From an uncultured Rhodospirillales bacterium (GTDB lineage: Bacteria > Pseudomonadota > Alphaproteobacteria > Acetobacterales > Acetobacteraceae), in the NCBI GenBank assembly GCA_903844135.1, contig CAIMSN010000145.1, positions 1 to 62,938 of the forward strand: a DNA stretch of 62,938 bases, written 5' to 3'. Position numbers and translations under genes: made by a program. Positions 50,885-60,104 of this stretch are shown here, piece by piece; positions within the stretch are counted from its first letter, which is position 1; each line of letters opens with the position of its first letter. Below the pieces are notes generated by a model. The model saw only the letters and a program-made list of their open reading frames with translations, was not told the DNA's origin and did not search any database.

Positions 50885-51886
50885 ATGAACGACCTCGCAC
50901 GCGACCCGGCTTTCCGTTCCGACGCCGGACCCGACGCCGCCTCGGCCGGGATGCCCGTGCTCGAACGCTGGCTGACCGGGCCGCGCATCGCCGGCCTGCC
51001 CGCCTTGGATGCGCGCCGGCCGCCGCCGCTGCTGTCGTTCGAGTTCTTTCCGCCGCGCACCGAGGCGCTGGAGCAGCAGCTCTGGACCTGCATCAGGCGG
51101 CTGGAGACGCTGCGTCCGAGCTTCGTGTCCGTCACCTACGGCGCCGGCGGCTCCACCCAGGCCCGCACCCACGACACCGTCGACCGGCTGGTCCGCGAGA
51201 CCGGACTCACCCCTGCGGCGCACCTCACCTGCGTCGGCGCCAGCCGCGGCGCGGTGGACGACGTGGCGCGCCGCTACTGGGATTGCGGCGTGCGCCACAT
51301 CGTCGCCCTGCGCGGCGATCCGACCGAGAAGGGCGGCAGGTTCGAACCGCATCCGGACGGCTATGCCAGCGCGGTCGAGCTGGTCGCCGGGCTGAAGCGG
51401 GTCGCCGATTTTGAGATCTCGGTCGCGGCCTACCCGGAGATCCATCCCGAGGCAATCAGCCCGGCCGCTGATCTGGACAATCTCAAGCGCAAGCTCGATG
51501 CCGGCGCGACCAGGGCCATCACGCAGCTTTTCTTCGATGCCGGGACCTATCTCGGCTTCCTGGATCGCTGCCTGCAGGTCGGCATCACCGCGCCCGTGGT
51601 CCCGGGCATCATGCCGGTGTCGAATTTCGGCCCGGCCAAGCGGTTCGCCGCCTCCTGCGGCGCCACGGTGCCGGACTGGCTGGAGCAGATGTTCGCCGGT
51701 ACAGAGGAGGATCCGGACACGCGGCGCATGATCGGCGCGGTGATCGCCGCGGAGCAGGTCAGGCTGCTGCAGGCCAACGGCGTCGACGAGTTCCATTTCT
51801 ACACCCTCAACCGGCCGGACCTGACCTACGCGATCGCCCTGATCCTCGGCGTCCGCCCCCAGCCGGCGATCACGCCAGCAGGTTGA
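50885..51886 (+). CDS. metF: Methylenetetrahydrofolate reductase
   Basis: A 333-residue FAD-dependent enzyme that reduces 5,10-methylene-THF to 5-methyl-THF, the methyl donor for MetH (encoded at 30.5-34.0 kb). SFEFFPPRTEALEQQLW (with the catalytic Glu), VSVTYGAGGSTQART, HLTCVGASRGAVDD, ALRGDPTEKG, GATRAITQLFFD and EFHFYTLNRPDLT all match MetF. The ATG at 50885 is preferred because GGGG lies 6 nt upstream; ATG 50873 and GTG 50843 are alternatives. It is divergent from mlaA. No SAM or SAH riboswitch consensus was recognised in the leader. Confidence 0.95.
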   Translation: MNDLARDPAFRSDAGPDAASAGMPVLERWLTGPRIAGLPALDARRPPPLLSFEFFPPRTEALEQQLWTCIRRLETLRPSFVSVTYGAGGSTQARTHDTVDRLVRETGLTPAAHLTCVGASRGAVDDVARRYWDCGVRHIVALRGDPTEKGGRFEPHPDGYASAVELVAGLKRVADFEISVAAYPEIHPEAISPAADLDNLKRKLDAGATRAITQLFFDAGTYLGFLDRCLQVGITAPVVPGIMPVSNFGPAKRFAASCGATVPDWLEQMFAGTEEDPDTRRMIGAVIAAEQVRLLQANGVDEFHFYTLNRPDLTYAIALILGVRPQPAITPAG

Positions 51887-51943
51887 GCGTCGCCTGGGTC
51901 GAAGCGGCGATCCGGCGCCCGGCAGAGCCTGGCTTCCCAATCC

Positions 51944-54595
51944 TCAGGCCGGGCCGGGGATCGCCTGCGGTCCTGGCCAGGCCATGTTGTGGATCAGCAG
52001 CGCGACCAGGCCGGACCAGCCGGTCTGGTGCGACGCGCCGACGCCGCGGCCGGTATCGCCGTGGAAATATTCGTAGAACAGCACCAGGTCGCGGAAGTGC
52101 GGGTCGTCCTGGAGCATGGGGTGATCGCCGTGCACGGCGCGCCTGCCGTCCGGTCCGCGGGTGAACAGTCCGACCAGGCGTCGCGACAGGGTGCCCGCCA
52201 CTTCCGCCAGGGTCATCATCGTGTCTGAGCCGGTCGGGCAGGCGATACGATAGCCGTCGCCGTAGAACCGATTCAGCCGCAGCAGGCTTTCGACCAGCAG
52301 GTAGTTCACCGGCATCCATACCGGGCCGCGCCAGTTCGAATTGCCGCCGAACAGCCGCGACGTGCTCTCGCCCGGCTCGTAATCGAGCTCGAAAACCTGC
52401 CCGTTCCACTCGAACCGGTACGGCCTGGTCTCGTGCGCCTTGGAGACGGCACGGATGCCGTGCGGCGACAGGAACTCCGCCTCGTCGAGCATGCGGGCCA
52501 GGGTCTGCGTCATGCGATGCGCGCGCATCAGCGAGATCAGCGCGGTATCGTCGTCTCCGACCCGGTTCCAGTCCGAGACCTGCTCGGCGAGATCCGGCCG
52601 GTGATCGAGGAACCAGCTCATGCTGTCCTTGAACTGCCGCAGATCCTCGATCATCCCGCGTTTCAACGTGGTCACCGCGAACAGCGGGATCAGCCCGACC
52701 ATCGAGCGCGCGCGCAGCGGAATGCGCTGCCCGCTGGGCAGGTTGAGGGTGTCGTAGAAAAACCCGTCCTGGTCGTCCCAGAGCGCGCTGCCGTCGGCGC
52801 CGGCGATCAGCAGGAAATGCTGGAAGAACTTGGTCGCCATCTCCTCGTAGGCGGGATCCTCGCGGGCGAGCTCGACCGAGATCTTGAGCATCGACAGCGC
52901 ATACATCGCCATCCAGGCCGTCCCGTCCGACTGCGACAGCGTGCCGCCGGTCGGCAGCGGCTGCGAGCGGTCGAAGATGGCGATGTTGTCGAGGCCGAGA
53001 AACCCGCCCTGGAACAGGTTGCGGCCATGCTCGTCCTTGCGGTTCACCCACCAGGTGAAGTTCATCGACAGCTTGTTGAACACGCGCTTGAGGAAATCGT
53101 GATCGGCGCGTCCGGACAGGGTGCGGTCGGTTTCGAACACGCGCCAGGCGGCCCAGGCGTGCAACGGCGGGTTGGCGTCGCCGAACGACCATTCATAGGC
53201 CGGCAGCGCCGCGTTCGGCGCGAAATACCCGTCGCGCAGCAGCAGGCCGACCTGGTTCTTGGCGAAATCCGGATCGACGATCGCCAGCACCACCGTATGC
53301 AGCGCCAGATCCCAGGAGGCGAACCAGGGATACTCCCATTTGTCCGGCATCGAGACGATGTCGGCGGCGTTGAAGCTCGGCCAGTCGGTGTTGCGCCCGG
53401 CGCGTCGCGCCGCCGGCGGCACCGGCCCGTTCTTGTCGCCGTCCAGCCAGCGCTTGACGTCGTAGCGATAGAATTGTTTCGACCACAGCATTCCGGCCAG
53501 CGCCTGGCGCTGCACGAGCCGTTGATCGGCGTCCCGGATCGGCGCCTGCAGCGCCGCGTAGAACGCATCCGCCTCGTCGCGGCGGGTGGCGAACAGCGCG
53601 TCGAAATCGGCGAAGGCGTCGATCGCCGCGCCCGCCCGCAACCGCAGGCGCACGACATGCTCCGCGCCGGGCGCCAGGCTCAGCGCGTGCAGGGCGGCGA
53701 CCTTGGTGCCGGTGCGGTCCGGATTCACCGCATCCTTGCGGCCATGCACCAGATAGTCGTCGATGCCGTCCTTGAAGTAGCCGGGCTCCGCCTCGCCGAA
53801 CAGCCGGCCGCCATTGGTGTCGTTGTCGCAGAACAGCAGCTCCGCGTCCGGCTCGACCGAAAGCCGCATGTCCGCGACGCCGGGATGGGTCAGCGTCGCC
53901 TCGTGCGCGGACACCGCCCGCACCACCGGTCGCTGGTTCTTGTCCGACCACGACCAGATGTTGCGGGCCCAGAGCTGCGGCAGCAGCCAGAGCCTGGCCG
54001 CGTCCGGTCCGCGATTGACCACGCGCACCCGCATCAGGATGTCGTCCGGCGCCGCCTTGGCATATTCGACGAACACGTCGAAATACCGGTTCCCGTCCAG
54101 GATGCCGGTATCGATCAGCTCGTATTCCGGCAGGTCCTGGCCGCGCCTGGCGTTCTCGGCGATCAGCGCGTCGTAGGGATAGCGCGCCTGCGGATATTTG
54201 TACAGCATGCGCTGATACGAATGAGTCGGTGTCGCGTCCAGGTGGTAGTAGAGTTCCTTGACGTCCTCTCCATGATTGCCCTGCTGGTTGGTCAGTCCGA
54301 ACAGCCGCTCCTTCAGGATCGGATCGTTGCCGTTCCACAGCGCGACGCCCAGGCACCAGCGCAGCCGGTGCTCGCCGAAACCGGCGATCGCGTCCTCGCC
54401 CCAGCGATAGGCGCGCGAGCGGGCATGGTCGTGCGGGAAGAAATCCCACGCCTCGCCATCGGCGCTGTAATCCTCGCGCACGGTGCCCCATTGCCGGTCG
54501 CTGAGATACGGGCCCCAAACCTTCCAGGCGTCCGACTCGCCGCCGTGCAGCCGCCTGCCTTCCTCGGTCTCGAAAATCTTCGGCTGCTCGCTCAC
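51944..54595 (-). CDS. GH63/MGH1-like glucosidase
   Basis: An 883-residue soluble glycoside hydrolase of the bacterial GH63-like glucosidase group. Characteristic stretches are GPYLSDRQWGTVREDYSADG, FPHDHARSRAYRWGEDAIAG, GNDPILKERLFGLTN, GNHGEDVKELYYHLDATPTHSY, and later WPSFNAADIVSMPDKWEYPW, FASWDLALHTV and NSNWRGPVWMPVNYL. The central-to-C-terminal part forms the (alpha/alpha)6 barrel. No signal peptide, so it acts on cytosolic alpha-glucosides or on glucosylglycerate/mannosylglycerate-like solutes; the substrate is unknown. The GTG start at 54595 overlaps the amidase stop (GTGA), making it the last gene of a coupled trio with DnaJ-like and amidase genes. Confidence 0.88.
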   Translation of the reverse strand: MSEQPKIFETEEGRRLHGGESDAWKVWGPYLSDRQWGTVREDYSADGEAWDFFPHDHARSRAYRWGEDAIAGFGEHRLRWCLGVALWNGNDPILKERLFGLTNQQGNHGEDVKELYYHLDATPTHSYQRMLYKYPQARYPYDALIAENARRGQDLPEYELIDTGILDGNRYFDVFVEYAKAAPDDILMRVRVVNRGPDAARLWLLPQLWARNIWSWSDKNQRPVVRAVSAHEATLTHPGVADMRLSVEPDAELLFCDNDTNGGRLFGEAEPGYFKDGIDDYLVHGRKDAVNPDRTGTKVAALHALSLAPGAEHVVRLRLRAGAAIDAFADFDALFATRRDEADAFYAALQAPIRDADQRLVQRQALAGMLWSKQFYRYDVKRWLDGDKNGPVPPAARRAGRNTDWPSFNAADIVSMPDKWEYPWFASWDLALHTVVLAIVDPDFAKNQVGLLLRDGYFAPNAALPAYEWSFGDANPPLHAWAAWRVFETDRTLSGRADHDFLKRVFNKLSMNFTWWVNRKDEHGRNLFQGGFLGLDNIAIFDRSQPLPTGGTLSQSDGTAWMAMYALSMLKISVELAREDPAYEEMATKFFQHFLLIAGADGSALWDDQDGFFYDTLNLPSGQRIPLRARSMVGLIPLFAVTTLKRGMIEDLRQFKDSMSWFLDHRPDLAEQVSDWNRVGDDDTALISLMRAHRMTQTLARMLDEAEFLSPHGIRAVSKAHETRPYRFEWNGQVFELDYEPGESTSRLFGGNSNWRGPVWMPVNYLLVESLLRLNRFYGDGYRIACPTGSDTMMTLAEVAGTLSRRLVGLFTRGPDGRRAVHGDHPMLQDDPHFRDLVLFYEYFHGDTGRGVGASHQTGWSGLVALLIHNMAWPGPQAIPGPA

Positions 54596-55311
54596 GACGA
54601 GAGCGCCGCGACCGCGGACAGGCGGGCGCGCGTGCCGGCATCGGCCAGCCCGTTCACCGTCTCCTGCCGCCAGCGGCGCTGGAACGCCATGATCACGAGT
54701 CGCAGCGCGTCGTCCATTGGGCCCTCCAGATCGATCCGATAGCCGATCGAACGCAGCGACGCCCGGATCGGTGCGAGGCCGCCCGCATCCGTCACGATAT
54801 CGCCATCACCGAGATCCGCCGTCTCGTGCGGGAACAGCCCGATGCCGTCGCGCGACAGCGCCGCCCAGGGGAACAGCTCGCCGGGATCCTGCTTGCGGTC
54901 GGGTGCGATGTCGCTATGGCCGACGATTCCGGTCTGCGGAATCGGATGCCGGGACAGGATGCCGAGACACAACGCCCTGACCGCGCCGATCTGGACATCC
55001 GGAAACCGGCGATAGCCCCATTCGTGGCCGGGATTGACGATCTCGATGCCGATCGAGCTGTCGTTGAGCATCTCGCGGCCGCGCCAGAAGGAGATCCCGG
55101 CATGGGCGGCGCGGCTTTCCTCCTGCACCAGCCGGACGATCCCGCCATCCTCCAGCACCACGTAGTGCGACGAGACCTCGGCCTGCGGGTCGCGGAGCCG
55201 GTCGATGGCGGCCTCCGCGCTCCGCATGCCGGTGTAGTGCAGCACCAGCGTGTCGACGATCGCGCCTGGCGGGCGCGGGCGGCAGTTGGGGCTCGGCAGG
55301 TCCCGGATCAC
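54592..55311 (-). CDS. AmiD-like N-acetylmuramoyl-L-alanine amidase
   Basis: A 239-residue zinc amidase of the amidase_2/AmiD family, cutting the bond between MurNAc and L-Ala. TLVLHYTGM gives the first zinc His, VSSHYVVLEDGGIVRLV and AAHAG the substrate groove, SIGIEIVNPGHEWGY the Glu, and VGHSDIAPDRKQDPG the second His with the catalytic Lys/Asp region. Residues ~180-239 form a peptidoglycan-binding-like helical domain. No signal peptide is visible, so it may recycle anhydro-muropeptides in the cytosol (AmpD-like role) rather than act outside. The GTG start overlaps the upstream DnaJ-like stop and its stop overlaps the glucosidase start. Confidence 0.88.
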   Translation of the reverse strand: MIRDLPSPNCRPRPPGAIVDTLVLHYTGMRSAEAAIDRLRDPQAEVSSHYVVLEDGGIVRLVQEESRAAHAGISFWRGREMLNDSSIGIEIVNPGHEWGYRRFPDVQIGAVRALCLGILSRHPIPQTGIVGHSDIAPDRKQDPGELFPWAALSRDGIGLFPHETADLGDGDIVTDAGGLAPIRASLRSIGYRIDLEGPMDDALRLVIMAFQRRWRQETVNGLADAGTRARLSAVAALSS

Positions 55312-56150
55312 AGGCCCCGATCCCGCTTGATCCGGTCCCAGGCGGCGTTGATGCGGGCCACCTTCTCCGAGGCGCCGGCGATGTCCTGGGGGCTGGCGCC
55401 GCGCGAGGCCAGCGAATCCGGATGGATCTCGCGCATCAGCCGGCGCCAGGTGGCGCGCACCTCCTCGTCGGAGGCGCGCCTGGGAATGCCGAGCGTGGCA
55501 TAGGCGTCCGGCTCGTCGGCGGACGGCCGCGCCCCGCCATTCTCCGCCCGGTCCCAGGCGCCGGGGCCGAGCCCGAAGGCGCGGTGCACCCGGCCGAGGA
55601 ACTCGAGCTCCTGGCGGTTCGGCGCGCCGTCGGCCCGTGCGATCGCGAACAACGCGGAGAGCGCGTTCTCCAGCATCGCGGGCTGGTCGGAGAAGGCGCG
55701 GCCGAGCTCCTCTGCGAACGGGAGGTAATCGTCGGTGCGGGTGCGGGCCTGGTCGAACAGCCGCCCGACCTCGCGGGCGGATTGCGGCGGGATGCCGAAA
55801 TTGCGCTTGAAGGCGTCGATCTCCTGGCGGTTCACCGGCGCGTCGCATTTGGCCAGCTTGGCGGACAGCACCACCACCACCAGGGCGAACAACTGATCGC
55901 GCTTTCCGGTCACCGCCGCCATCTTCGCGGCCAGACGCAGGGCGGCGTTGTTCGGGTCGGGTACGGGCTTGGTGCGCGGGTCGCTGCCGAGAAAGCCGGT
56001 GCCGCCCCAACTGCCCCATTGCCCCTGCGGCGGGTCGAGCAGCGATCCGCGATCTGCGGCATGGCCGAGAGCCGCGCCGATCACCGCTCCGATCGGACCG
56101 CCCATGAAGGCTCCCGTCACGCCACCGAACAGCTTGCCCCAGATCGCCAT
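55308..56150 (-). CDS. TerB-DnaJ (DjlA-like) co-chaperone
   Basis: A 280-residue protein. The N-terminus has a glycine-rich hydrophobic segment (FGGVTGAFMGGPIGAVIGAALGHAA, residues ~8-32) that may insert in or associate with the membrane, as in DjlA. Residues ~68-200 are a TerB-like helical domain (FALVVVVLSAKLAKCDAPVNRQEIDAF). The C-terminal J-domain (~215-280) includes DAYATLGIPRRASDEEVRATWRRLMREIHPDSL with the HPD motif needed to stimulate DnaK. DjlA proteins link to envelope stress and capsule regulation. It is the first gene of the coupled DnaJ-like / amidase / glucosidase trio. Confidence 0.9.
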   Translation of the reverse strand: MAIWGKLFGGVTGAFMGGPIGAVIGAALGHAADRGSLLDPPQGQWGSWGGTGFLGSDPRTKPVPDPNNAALRLAAKMAAVTGKRDQLFALVVVVLSAKLAKCDAPVNRQEIDAFKRNFGIPPQSAREVGRLFDQARTRTDDYLPFAEELGRAFSDQPAMLENALSALFAIARADGAPNRQELEFLGRVHRAFGLGPGAWDRAENGGARPSADEPDAYATLGIPRRASDEEVRATWRRLMREIHPDSLASRGASPQDIAGASEKVARINAAWDRIKRDRGL

Positions 56151-56277
56151 GCCCTGCCTGTATCACACGCCCCGTCCGAGAGCCTGTCCGAGAATGTGCT
56201 TCGTCGGCAAACCACACCCCTGGCAGGCTCGGAACGGACGGCGGGCGGGAGGGTTCAGCCGCCCCGGCGATGCATGT

Positions 56278-56457
56278 TCAGCGTGTGGGGCGGTCGGTGC
56301 AGACGGTGTGGGCGAGGCGCAGCAGACGGGTGGCGCTCCGCGGCAGGCCGGCGCGATGCGCTTCCTCCGCCAGGGAAAGAAGCTGGTGCGACAGCAGCAG
56401 CGGGCTGGTCGTCTCGCTGGACAGATTGGATCGAACGATCGCGGGGATCGGGGCCAT
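56278..56457 (-). CDS. Small hypothetical protein, 59 residues
   Basis: A short reading frame in the 374-nt gap between the RHH gene and the DnaJ-like gene. It reads MAPIPAIVRSNLSS, then SPLLLSHQLLSLAEEAHRAG and LPRSATRLLRLAHTVC before the stop. It has a helical, TPR-like character with a regular Leu/Ala pattern. An AGGGA motif lies about 9 nt before the ATG at 56457, and the codon third positions are GC-rich as in neighbouring genes, which supports it as real. No family is recognised. On either side (56151-56277 and 56458-56524) I see nothing else. Confidence 0.55.
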   Translation of the reverse strand: MAPIPAIVRSNLSSETTSPLLLSHQLLSLAEEAHRAGLPRSATRLLRLAHTVCTDRPTR

Positions 56458-56524
56458 CGGAGTTTTTCCCTGTTCTGTCCGGCCCCGTTCTGGCGCCGGC
56501 AGGGGGAGAGTGGCAGCGACTCCC

Positions 56525-56776
56525 TTAACGTCCGGTAAACGGCGCCGGCGTCGCGTCGATTTTTACCGGCGTGCTTTCCAGCAGCGCCAGCACCCGCAGC
56601 GCCGACGCCAGGCCGCGTGCAGGATCGCGCCCGGAATCGACCGACTCGACCAGCGCGATCAGGCTCTGGCCGCGCGCGGCGGCGATCCGGTCGAGCGCGG
56701 CCCAGAATTCCGGCTCCAGGGCGACGCTGGTGCGATGCCCGGATAAGGCCAGGCTGCGCTTGACCATGGCACGCAT
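56525..56776 (-). CDS. Ribbon-helix-helix protein (RHH_4 type)
   Basis: An 83-residue protein with the RHH_4 layout: RSLALSGHRTSVALEPEFW (beta strand then helix), AALDRIAAARGQSLIALVESVD (helix 2), and SGRDPARGLASALRVLALL. Such proteins are small arc-like DNA-binding dimers common in alphaproteobacteria. The ATG at 56776 shares its A with the queG stop (TGATG), so it is translated with the queuosine genes; an internal ATG at 56767 is also possible. It could autoregulate the operon, but no operator is evident. Function unknown. Confidence 0.78.
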   Translation of the reverse strand: MRAMVKRSLALSGHRTSVALEPEFWAALDRIAAARGQSLIALVESVDSGRDPARGLASALRVLALLESTPVKIDATPAPFTGR

Positions 56777-57840
56777 CAGACCGGCCGCGACAGTTGCGCG
56801 CAGGCCCAGGCGGCGGCTTCGGCCAACACCGGGTCGGGGTCGCCCGAGAGCCTGCCCGCCACCGGCGCCAGGGAGCGGTCGCCGGAATTGCCGATCGCGA
56901 TGGCGACGTTGCGCACGAACCGGTCGCGGCCGATGCGCTTGATCGGCGAGCCGGAAAACAGCGCCCGGAAGCCGGCATCGTCGAGGCCGGCGAGCTCTGC
57001 CAGCGCCGGTGCGGCGAGGTCGGCGCGCGCCTGCAGCTTGGCGTGCCGTCCCAGCGATGCGAACCGGTTCCAGGGACAGACCGCGAGGCAGTCGTCGCAG
57101 CCGTAGATCCGGTTGCCGATCGGCTTGCGGAACTCGACCGGGATCGGGCCGGCATGCTCGATGGTCAGGTAGGAGATGCAGCGGGTGGCATCGAGCCGGT
57201 AGGGCGCCGGGAAGGCGTCGGTCGGGCAGGCCGCCAGGCACGCCGTACAACTGCCGCAGGCGCCGGCGCGGGGGTCGGACTGCGGCAGCGCCAGCGTGGT
57301 GTAGATCTCGCCGAGCAGCAGCCAGGACCCGTGGTCGCGCGACACCAGGTTGGTGTGCTTGCCCTGCCAGCCGAGCTGGGCGAGGGCGGCGAGCGGCTTC
57401 TCCATCACCGGGGCGGTGTCGACGAACACCTTGACCTCCGGCGTTCCAGCGACCCCGCTCGTCTTTCCGAGTTTCACCACCGCCTGGGCCAGGTGCTTGA
57501 GCATGCCCTTCATCACGTCGTGGTAGTCGCGGTTGCGGGCATAGACCGAGATTCCGCCCCGGTCGCGCCGCTGCTGGATGTGGCGCGGATCCTCGCCCGG
57601 CGCATAGGACAGGCCGACCGCGATCACGCTGCGCGCGTCCGGCCAGAGCGCCCGCGGGTCGCCGCGCTGGTCGGTGCGCTGCGCCAGCCAGCCCATCTCG
57701 CCGTGATGTCCGGCGGCCAGGAAATCCGCCAGCCGTGCGCGCGCCTCCTGGCCGAGGCGGGCCTGGGTGACTCCGAACGCGTCGAAGCCCAGCGCCAGCG
57801 CGGTGTCGCGGATGCGGTCGCGCAGCGCGTCCGGCGTCAT
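56776..57840 (-). CDS. queG: Epoxyqueuosine reductase
   Basis: A 354-residue cobalamin- and Fe-S-dependent enzyme that reduces epoxyqueuosine to queuosine in tRNA. Visible are [48 protein letters not shown] and [12 protein letters not shown], then the two 4Fe-4S motifs [16 protein letters not shown] and [13 protein letters not shown]. The C-terminal ~70 residues are HEAT-like. It overlaps tgt (ATGA at 57837-57840). With queA and tgt it forms the terminal queuosine pathway, and its B12 need links to MetH in the same window. Confidence 0.95.
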   Translation of the reverse strand: MTPDALRDRIRDTALALGFDAFGVTQARLGQEARARLADFLAAGHHGEMGWLAQRTDQRGDPRALWPDARSVIAVGLSYAPGEDPRHIQQRRDRGGISVYARNRDYHDVMKGMLKHLAQAVVKLGKTSGVAGTPEVKVFVDTAPVMEKPLAALAQLGWQGKHTNLVSRDHGSWLLLGEIYTTLALPQSDPRAGACGSCTACLAACPTDAFPAPYRLDATRCISYLTIEHAGPIPVEFRKPIGNRIYGCDDCLAVCPWNRFASLGRHAKLQARADLAAPALAELAGLDDAGFRALFSGSPIKRIGRDRFVRNVAIAIGNSGDRSLAPVAGRLSGDPDPVLAEAAAWACAQLSRPV

Positions 57841-58961
57841 GCGGGCGGGTCGCCGCCGGCCCAGCCGGCGCGCAGCGTGGCCGCGTGCGCCTCCAGCCTG
57901 CGCTGCAGGATCGCGGTGCGGATCCCCTGCATCAGGCGCTGATAGTAGGTCAGGTTGTGCCAGGTCAGCAGCATCGGGCCGAGCATCTCCTCGGTGCGGA
58001 ACAGATGGTGCAGATAGGCCCGGCTGTGACGGGCGCATCCCGGGCACGGACATCCCGCCTCGATCGGGCGCTTATCGTCGGCATGGCGGGCATTGCGCAG
58101 GTTGAGCGTGCCTGCGCCGGTATAGGCACGCGCGGTGCGTCCGGCCCGGGTCGGCATCACGCAGTCGAACATGTCGATGCCGCGCATCACCGCGCCGAGC
58201 AGATCGTCCGGCGTGCCGACGCCCATCAGGTAGCGCGGCGCGTCGGCGGGGAGCAGCGGCACGGTGCCGTCCAGCGTGGCGAACATCAGCGCCTGACCCT
58301 CGCCGACCGCCAGGCCGCCGACAGCGTAGCCCTCGAAGCCGATGCCGGTCAGCGCCCGGACGCTCTCCGCGCGCAGGGCCGGCTCGGTGCCGCCCTGGAC
58401 GATGCCGAACTGCGCGTAGCCGGTGCGCGCCACGAACGCCGCGCGCGATCTGGCCGCCCAGCGCATCGACAGCCGCATCGAGGCCTCGATGGTCTCGATC
58501 GGGGCCGGCAGCGCCGGGCATTCGTCGAAGCACATGGTGATGGTGGCGTCGAGCGCATGCTGGATCTGCGTCGAGCTTTCCGGGGTGAGCCGGTGCTTGG
58601 AGCCATCGATATGCGAGGCAAACGTCACCCCGTCCTGGTCGAGCTTGCGCAGCGCGCCGAGCGACATGACCTGGAACCCGCCGGAATCGGTCAGGATCGG
58701 ACCCGGCCAGTCCATGAAACGGTGCAGGCCGCCCTGCGCCCGGACCCGCTCCGCGCCCGGCCTGAGCATCAGGTGATAGGTGTTGCCGAGCACGATGCCG
58801 GCCCCGGTGGCACGGACCGAGTCCGCGGTCATCGCCTTGACCGTGCCGGCGGTGCCGACCGGCATGAAGGTCGGCGTCGCCACCGGCCCGTGCGCGGTAT
58901 GCAGCGTCCCGGCCCGCGCCGGCCCGTCGCTCGCTTCCGCCTGCCAGCGGAACGCCGTCAT
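57837..58961 (-). CDS. tgt: Queuine/preQ1 tRNA-guanine transglycosylase
   Basis: A 374-residue enzyme exchanging G34 for preQ1 in GUN-anticodon tRNAs. Landmarks are [41 protein letters not shown] (catalytic Asp), [18 protein letters not shown], and [13 protein letters not shown] (nucleophile Asp). The zinc site is [17 protein letters not shown]. The start ATG at 58961 overlaps the queA stop (ATGA), and its stop overlaps the queG start. Upstream frames of the open region are not Tgt-like and are excluded. Confidence 0.97.
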   Translation of the reverse strand: MTAFRWQAEASDGPARAGTLHTAHGPVATPTFMPVGTAGTVKAMTADSVRATGAGIVLGNTYHLMLRPGAERVRAQGGLHRFMDWPGPILTDSGGFQVMSLGALRKLDQDGVTFASHIDGSKHRLTPESSTQIQHALDATITMCFDECPALPAPIETIEASMRLSMRWAARSRAAFVARTGYAQFGIVQGGTEPALRAESVRALTGIGFEGYAVGGLAVGEGQALMFATLDGTVPLLPADAPRYLMGVGTPDDLLGAVMRGIDMFDCVMPTRAGRTARAYTGAGTLNLRNARHADDKRPIEAGCPCPGCARHSRAYLHHLFRTEEMLGPMLLTWHNLTYYQRLMQGIRTAILQRRLEAHAATLRAGWAGGDPPA

Positions 58962-60001
58962 CGCCCGTGCTCCAGCAGGCAGGCATCGCCGTAGGAATAG
59001 AAGCGATAGCCGGACGCGACCGCATGCGCGTAGGCGTCGGTCATGCGGCCCTGTCCGGCGAACGCGCACACCAGCATGAACAGGGTCGAGCGCGGCAGAT
59101 GGAAGTTGGTCAGCAGCAGGTCGACCGCCCGGAAGCGATGCCCCGGCAGGATGAACAGGCTGGTCTCGGCGTCGAACGGCCGCACGATGCCGTCCTCGCC
59201 GACCGCGCTTTCCAGCAGCCTGAGCGCGGTGGTGCCGACCGCGACGATCCTGCCGCCCGCCGCGCGGGTGCGGTTGATCGCATCCGCCGCCGCCTGGCCG
59301 ACGATGCCGCGCTCCGCGTGCATGCGATGCGCGCTCACCTGGTCCTCGCGCATCGGCAGGAACGTGCCGGCGCCGACATGCAGCGTGACGGTGACGTGGC
59401 CGACGCCGTTCGCCGTCGCCTGGGCGAGCAGCCCGGGGGTGAAATGCAGCCCGGCGGTGGGGGCGGCGACGGCGCCGTCATGGGCGGCGAACATGGTCTG
59501 GTAGTCGCTGCGATCCTGCTCGGTCGGGCCGTCCGGCCGGGCGATGTAGGGCGGCAGCGCCAGTCGGCCGGCGGCGCGCAGGAAGGCGTCGAACGCCGCG
59601 CCCTCGGCATCGAAGCGCAGCACCGCGCCGCCGCCCGGCTCGCGGGCGAGCACGGTCGCGGTGGTGTCGCTGCCGGGAAAGCTCAGCCTGTCGCCGTCGC
59701 GCAGCCGGCGCGCGTTGCGGACCAGCGCGTGCCAGCTCGCATCGGGCAGGATGCGGTCGAGCGTGATGCCGATCCTGGCGTCGCCGCGAAGCGCCGAGAG
59801 CTGCGCCGGGATCACCCGCGTGTCGTTAGCGACGATCAGGTCGCCCTCCCGCAGCAGCGACGGCAGGTCGGCGACGCTGCGATCGACGCGGCCCTGCGCG
59901 CCGACCTCGAGCAGCCAGGCGCTCTCGCGCGGGCGCGCCGGCGCCTGCGCGATGCGGTCGGGCGGCAGGTCGAAATCGAAGTCGGAGGCGAGCAGGGTCA
60001 T
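58958..60001 (-). CDS. queA: S-adenosylmethionine:tRNA ribosyltransferase-isomerase
   Basis: A 347-residue enzyme adding the epoxycyclopentanediol group to preQ1-tRNA from [68 protein letters not shown] and [14 protein letters not shown] are diagnostic, with [21 protein letters not shown] at the C-terminus. First gene of the block queA-tgt-queG-RHH, all linked by overlaps. No preQ1 riboswitch-like leader is visible in the ~100 nt before the ATG at 60001. Confidence 0.96.
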   Translation of the reverse strand: MTLLASDFDFDLPPDRIAQAPARPRESAWLLEVGAQGRVDRSVADLPSLLREGDLIVANDTRVIPAQLSALRGDARIGITLDRILPDASWHALVRNARRLRDGDRLSFPGSDTTATVLAREPGGGAVLRFDAEGAAFDAFLRAAGRLALPPYIARPDGPTEQDRSDYQTMFAAHDGAVAAPTAGLHFTPGLLAQATANGVGHVTVTLHVGAGTFLPMREDQVSAHRMHAERGIVGQAAADAINRTRAAGGRIVAVGTTALRLLESAVGEDGIVRPFDAETSLFILPGHRFRAVDLLLTNFHLPRSTLFMLVCAFAGQGRMTDAYAHAVASGYRFYSYGDACLLEHGR

Positions 60002-60104
60002 GCGTCGCCGATGTAAGGGTTCGAGCCGCCAACGGCCAGGGCGGCGTCCCGGCGCTCGCTTTGCAGGTGGCGCAAACCCCGCGAGTATGGTCTGAACCGA
60101 CGAC

